Shown piece after piece: positions 6,452 to 9,082 of a stretch of 9,082 nt of DNA. The notes beneath the pieces were generated by a model. The model saw only the letters and a list, made by a program, of their open reading frames with translations. It was not told the DNA's origin and ran no database searches. Position 1 is the first letter of the stretch. Every line of letters begins with the position of its first letter. The stretch comes from Alphaproteobacteria bacterium (GTDB taxonomy: Bacteria > Pseudomonadota > Alphaproteobacteria > Rhizobiales > Aestuariivirgaceae): the NCBI GenBank assembly GCA_020441605.1, contig JAGRLX010000322.1, positions 1 through 9,082 of the forward strand, written 5' to 3'. Both the position numbers and the translations under genes were made by a program.

Positions 6452-7228
6452 ATGGAAGATTTTTTCATCTTCGCGATGGTCGGCTTCTTCGCGCAGTTGA
6501 TCGATGGCGCTCTGGGCATGGGCTATGGGGTCATCAGTTCCGTCGTGCTGCTGGCGACAGGCGTGCCCCCGGCCCACACCTCGGCGAGCGTCCATGCCGC
6601 CAAGCTGTTCACCACTGCCACGTCAGGCACTTCACATATTCTCCACGGAAATGTCGAGCGCCGGGCCCTTGTGATCCTCAGTATTGCGGGAATCGCCGGG
6701 GGCATCGCCGGTGCGCTCGTCCTGGTCAATCTCCATGGGGCAACGATCAGGCCCTTCGTCTTCGGTTATCTGCTCATCATGGGACTGGTGATCATCTGGC
6801 GTGGATTGCTGCTTCCGGCGACCCGCACCGTTCCCGGCCGCTTCATCGCCCCGCTGGGCGTGGCCGGCGGCTTTCTGGATGCAATCGGCGGCGGTGGCTG
6901 GGGACCCGTCGTCACCTCGAGCCTGATCGGCGCGGGAGCACCGCCACGCTACGTGGTCGGCACCGTCAATGCGGCAGAATTCGTCGTTACCTGTGCCATC
7001 GTCTCGGCCTTTGCCGTCACGTTGCTGTTTGGATCGTGGACCGATTCACATGGTCTAGCCGATCACGGCATCGCCGTTGCCGGACTGATAGCTGGCGGCA
7101 TACCCGCAGCCTTCTTCGCCGGCTGGCTGCTCAAGAATGCACCGCGCAAACCTCTGATGATTGCCGTTGGCCTGCTGATCGTCGGACTTTCGGCCTACGA
7201 ACTGTCGAAGGTTCTGATCAGGACCTGA
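6452..7228 (+). CDS. TauE/SafE (TSUP) family membrane permease
   Basis: This 258-residue hydrophobic protein has about eight membrane helices. It is an intact TSUP member. The first half has QLIDGALGMGYGVISS (15-30) and HTSASVHAAKLFTTATSGTSH. The second half repeats the theme with GFLDAIGGGGWGPVVTSSLIG and VGTVNAAEFVV. The duplicated helix pair pattern is characteristic. Known members move sulfite, sulfonates, sulfolactate or other organosulfur anions, usually outward. Within this operon, export of excess sulfite or uptake/efflux of a sulfur compound is likely, but the substrate is inferred. The ATG follows GGGGGAAAG by a few bases, 25 bases after cysH, so it is probably the last gene of the operon. 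Confidence 0.92.
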   Translation: MEDFFIFAMVGFFAQLIDGALGMGYGVISSVVLLATGVPPAHTSASVHAAKLFTTATSGTSHILHGNVERRALVILSIAGIAGGIAGALVLVNLHGATIRPFVFGYLLIMGLVIIWRGLLLPATRTVPGRFIAPLGVAGGFLDAIGGGGWGPVVTSSLIGAGAPPRYVVGTVNAAEFVVTCAIVSAFAVTLLFGSWTDSHGLADHGIAVAGLIAGGIPAAFFAGWLLKNAPRKPLMIAVGLLIVGLSAYELSKVLIRT

Positions 7229-7250
7229 CCGGACAATCAGAAGCCCCGGC

Positions 7251-7904
7251 TCACGGCTCGATGTGTTCGCGCAGGATGCTGAAATCGCCAACGTGCACCG
7301 GTTGATCAGCAGGACCGCCAGAAACGCGCAGCCAGACGCTTCGTCCCACCACATGGCCCGGAATGGCAAAGGTTTGGCTGTCGTCCGATTGCTGCAGCGT
7401 GAAGCTCAACACTGGGCGCCCCGAGCCTTCCATCTGGCCGTCCGGCAATACCATCACATCCAGCGCCGTTGCCAGCGTACTGGGCACTGATCCCGGCGGC
7501 GGCGTATACTCAATGGCCGTGACCGGCTGGGCCGAAGTCGTGGCAAAGGTCACCAGCACATTCAATTCCCGATCCGGCGGCGCGATGACCAAACTGGTGT
7601 CGGGCTTGCCGTCAAAAAGAAGCGCGAAGTCGTACCGGGTCTCCGAACCATCCTTCAGGGCCGCGTCGAACCGGGCATTCCGCTCGAGGGCAATGGCGTC
7701 AGTCTGCAGCATGGGGCCGCCGTCCGTCTTCGCCTCGTTGCTGCCCGCTTCTTGTCCGGTCGCATTCGGCTGCCCCACGGCCACCGTCACCTGGACCGGC
7801 TGCGGTTGCTCCTGCCGGGGCGCAAAGGTCTGGTATCCGGCCAGCGTGACCCCCGCTATCGCGGCAAGGCTCGAAACCACGATATGCAGGTTGGTCAGCT
7901 TCAT
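7251..7904 (-). CDS. Membrane-anchored exported protein of unknown function, possible discoidin-like domain
   Basis: This encodes 217 residues from the ATG at 7904-7902, 4 bases after the eno stop. Residues 5-26 form a hydrophobic N-terminal segment (LHIVVSSLAAIAGVTLAGYQ) that acts as a signal or anchor; no lipobox cysteine is present. A Pro/Gln/Gly/Asn-rich linker spans 29-65. The rest (about 75-212) is rich in short strands. FALLFDGKPDTSLVIAP followed by LNVLVTFATTSAQPVTAIEYTPPPGS resembles the opening of F5/8 type C (discoidin) beta-sandwich domains. Without a profile search I cannot confirm that. No ribosome-binding sequence of note, so translation is probably coupled to eno. An upstream in-frame ATG at 8054 lies inside eno and is rejected. 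The gene is convergent with the permease. Confidence 0.75.
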   Translation of the reverse strand: MKLTNLHIVVSSLAAIAGVTLAGYQTFAPRQEQPQPVQVTVAVGQPNATGQEAGSNEAKTDGGPMLQTDAIALERNARFDAALKDGSETRYDFALLFDGKPDTSLVIAPPDRELNVLVTFATTSAQPVTAIEYTPPPGSVPSTLATALDVMVLPDGQMEGSGRPVLSFTLQQSDDSQTFAIPGHVVGRSVWLRVSGGPADQPVHVGDFSILREHIEP

Positions 7905-7908
7905 TGTT

Positions 7909-9082
<1,174 letters not shown>

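Noticed and set aside
7229..7250. Terminator between the permease and the convergent anchored-protein gene
   Set aside because: The 22-base gap has no stem-loop of useful length and no T-run.

Overview
The window reads as two stretches of different character that meet inside one gene. The left part (about 1-1,700) holds a COG1092-type SAM-dependent methyltransferase on the minus strand and, divergent from it, a small winged-helix-like protein followed by the start of a small membrane protein. The right part (about 1,770-9,082) looks like an alphaproteobacterial chromosome. Its DUF2849-cysI-DUF934-cysH order is a typical alphaproteobacterial assimilatory sulfate reduction cluster, and it ends in a well-conserved enolase gene. 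The left proteins would fit a non-proteobacterial lineage such as Chloroflexota. That assignment rests on remembered protein style and an AT-poor direct repeat, so it is tentative. The open reading frame at 1510-2037 starts like a small two-helix membrane protein and ends like the C-terminal part of an EamA/DMT transporter. The likely explanation is a misassembly or a recombination junction near 1,700-1,775.

Layout from left to right: methyltransferase (minus, runs off the left edge); 250-base divergent intergenic region with short repeats and promoter-like elements; winged-helix-like protein and chimeric membrane ORF (plus); XRE-cupin regulator (minus, convergent with the ORF before it, one base apart); 170-base divergent regulatory region rich in GTTYGTT-like half-sites; then a tight plus-strand operon of [2Fe-2S] ferredoxin, DUF2849, cysI, DUF934, cysH and a TauE/SafE permease. 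From the right edge come eno (minus, N-terminus outside the window) and, 4 bases after it, a membrane-anchored protein of unknown function. That protein is convergent with the permease.

How the genes work together: CysH, with its [4Fe-4S] cysteine set, should reduce APS to sulfite. CysI (siroheme/[4Fe-4S]) reduces sulfite to sulfide, and the ferredoxin at the head of the operon is a credible electron donor because no flavoprotein CysJ is present. DUF2849 and DUF934 are small conserved companions with no assigned reaction. The TauE/SafE protein may export surplus sulfite or another sulfur anion. The divergent XRE-cupin protein belongs to the same architecture class as E. coli SutR and probably controls the operon. 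I see no RNA genes, CRISPR arrays, insertion sequences or clear intrinsic terminators, and no gene-free stretch longer than about 250 bases. I did not find a clearly undescribed system. The most notable points are the chimeric junction, the ferredoxin-led cys operon without cysG, and the palindrome-rich regulator/operon intergenic region.
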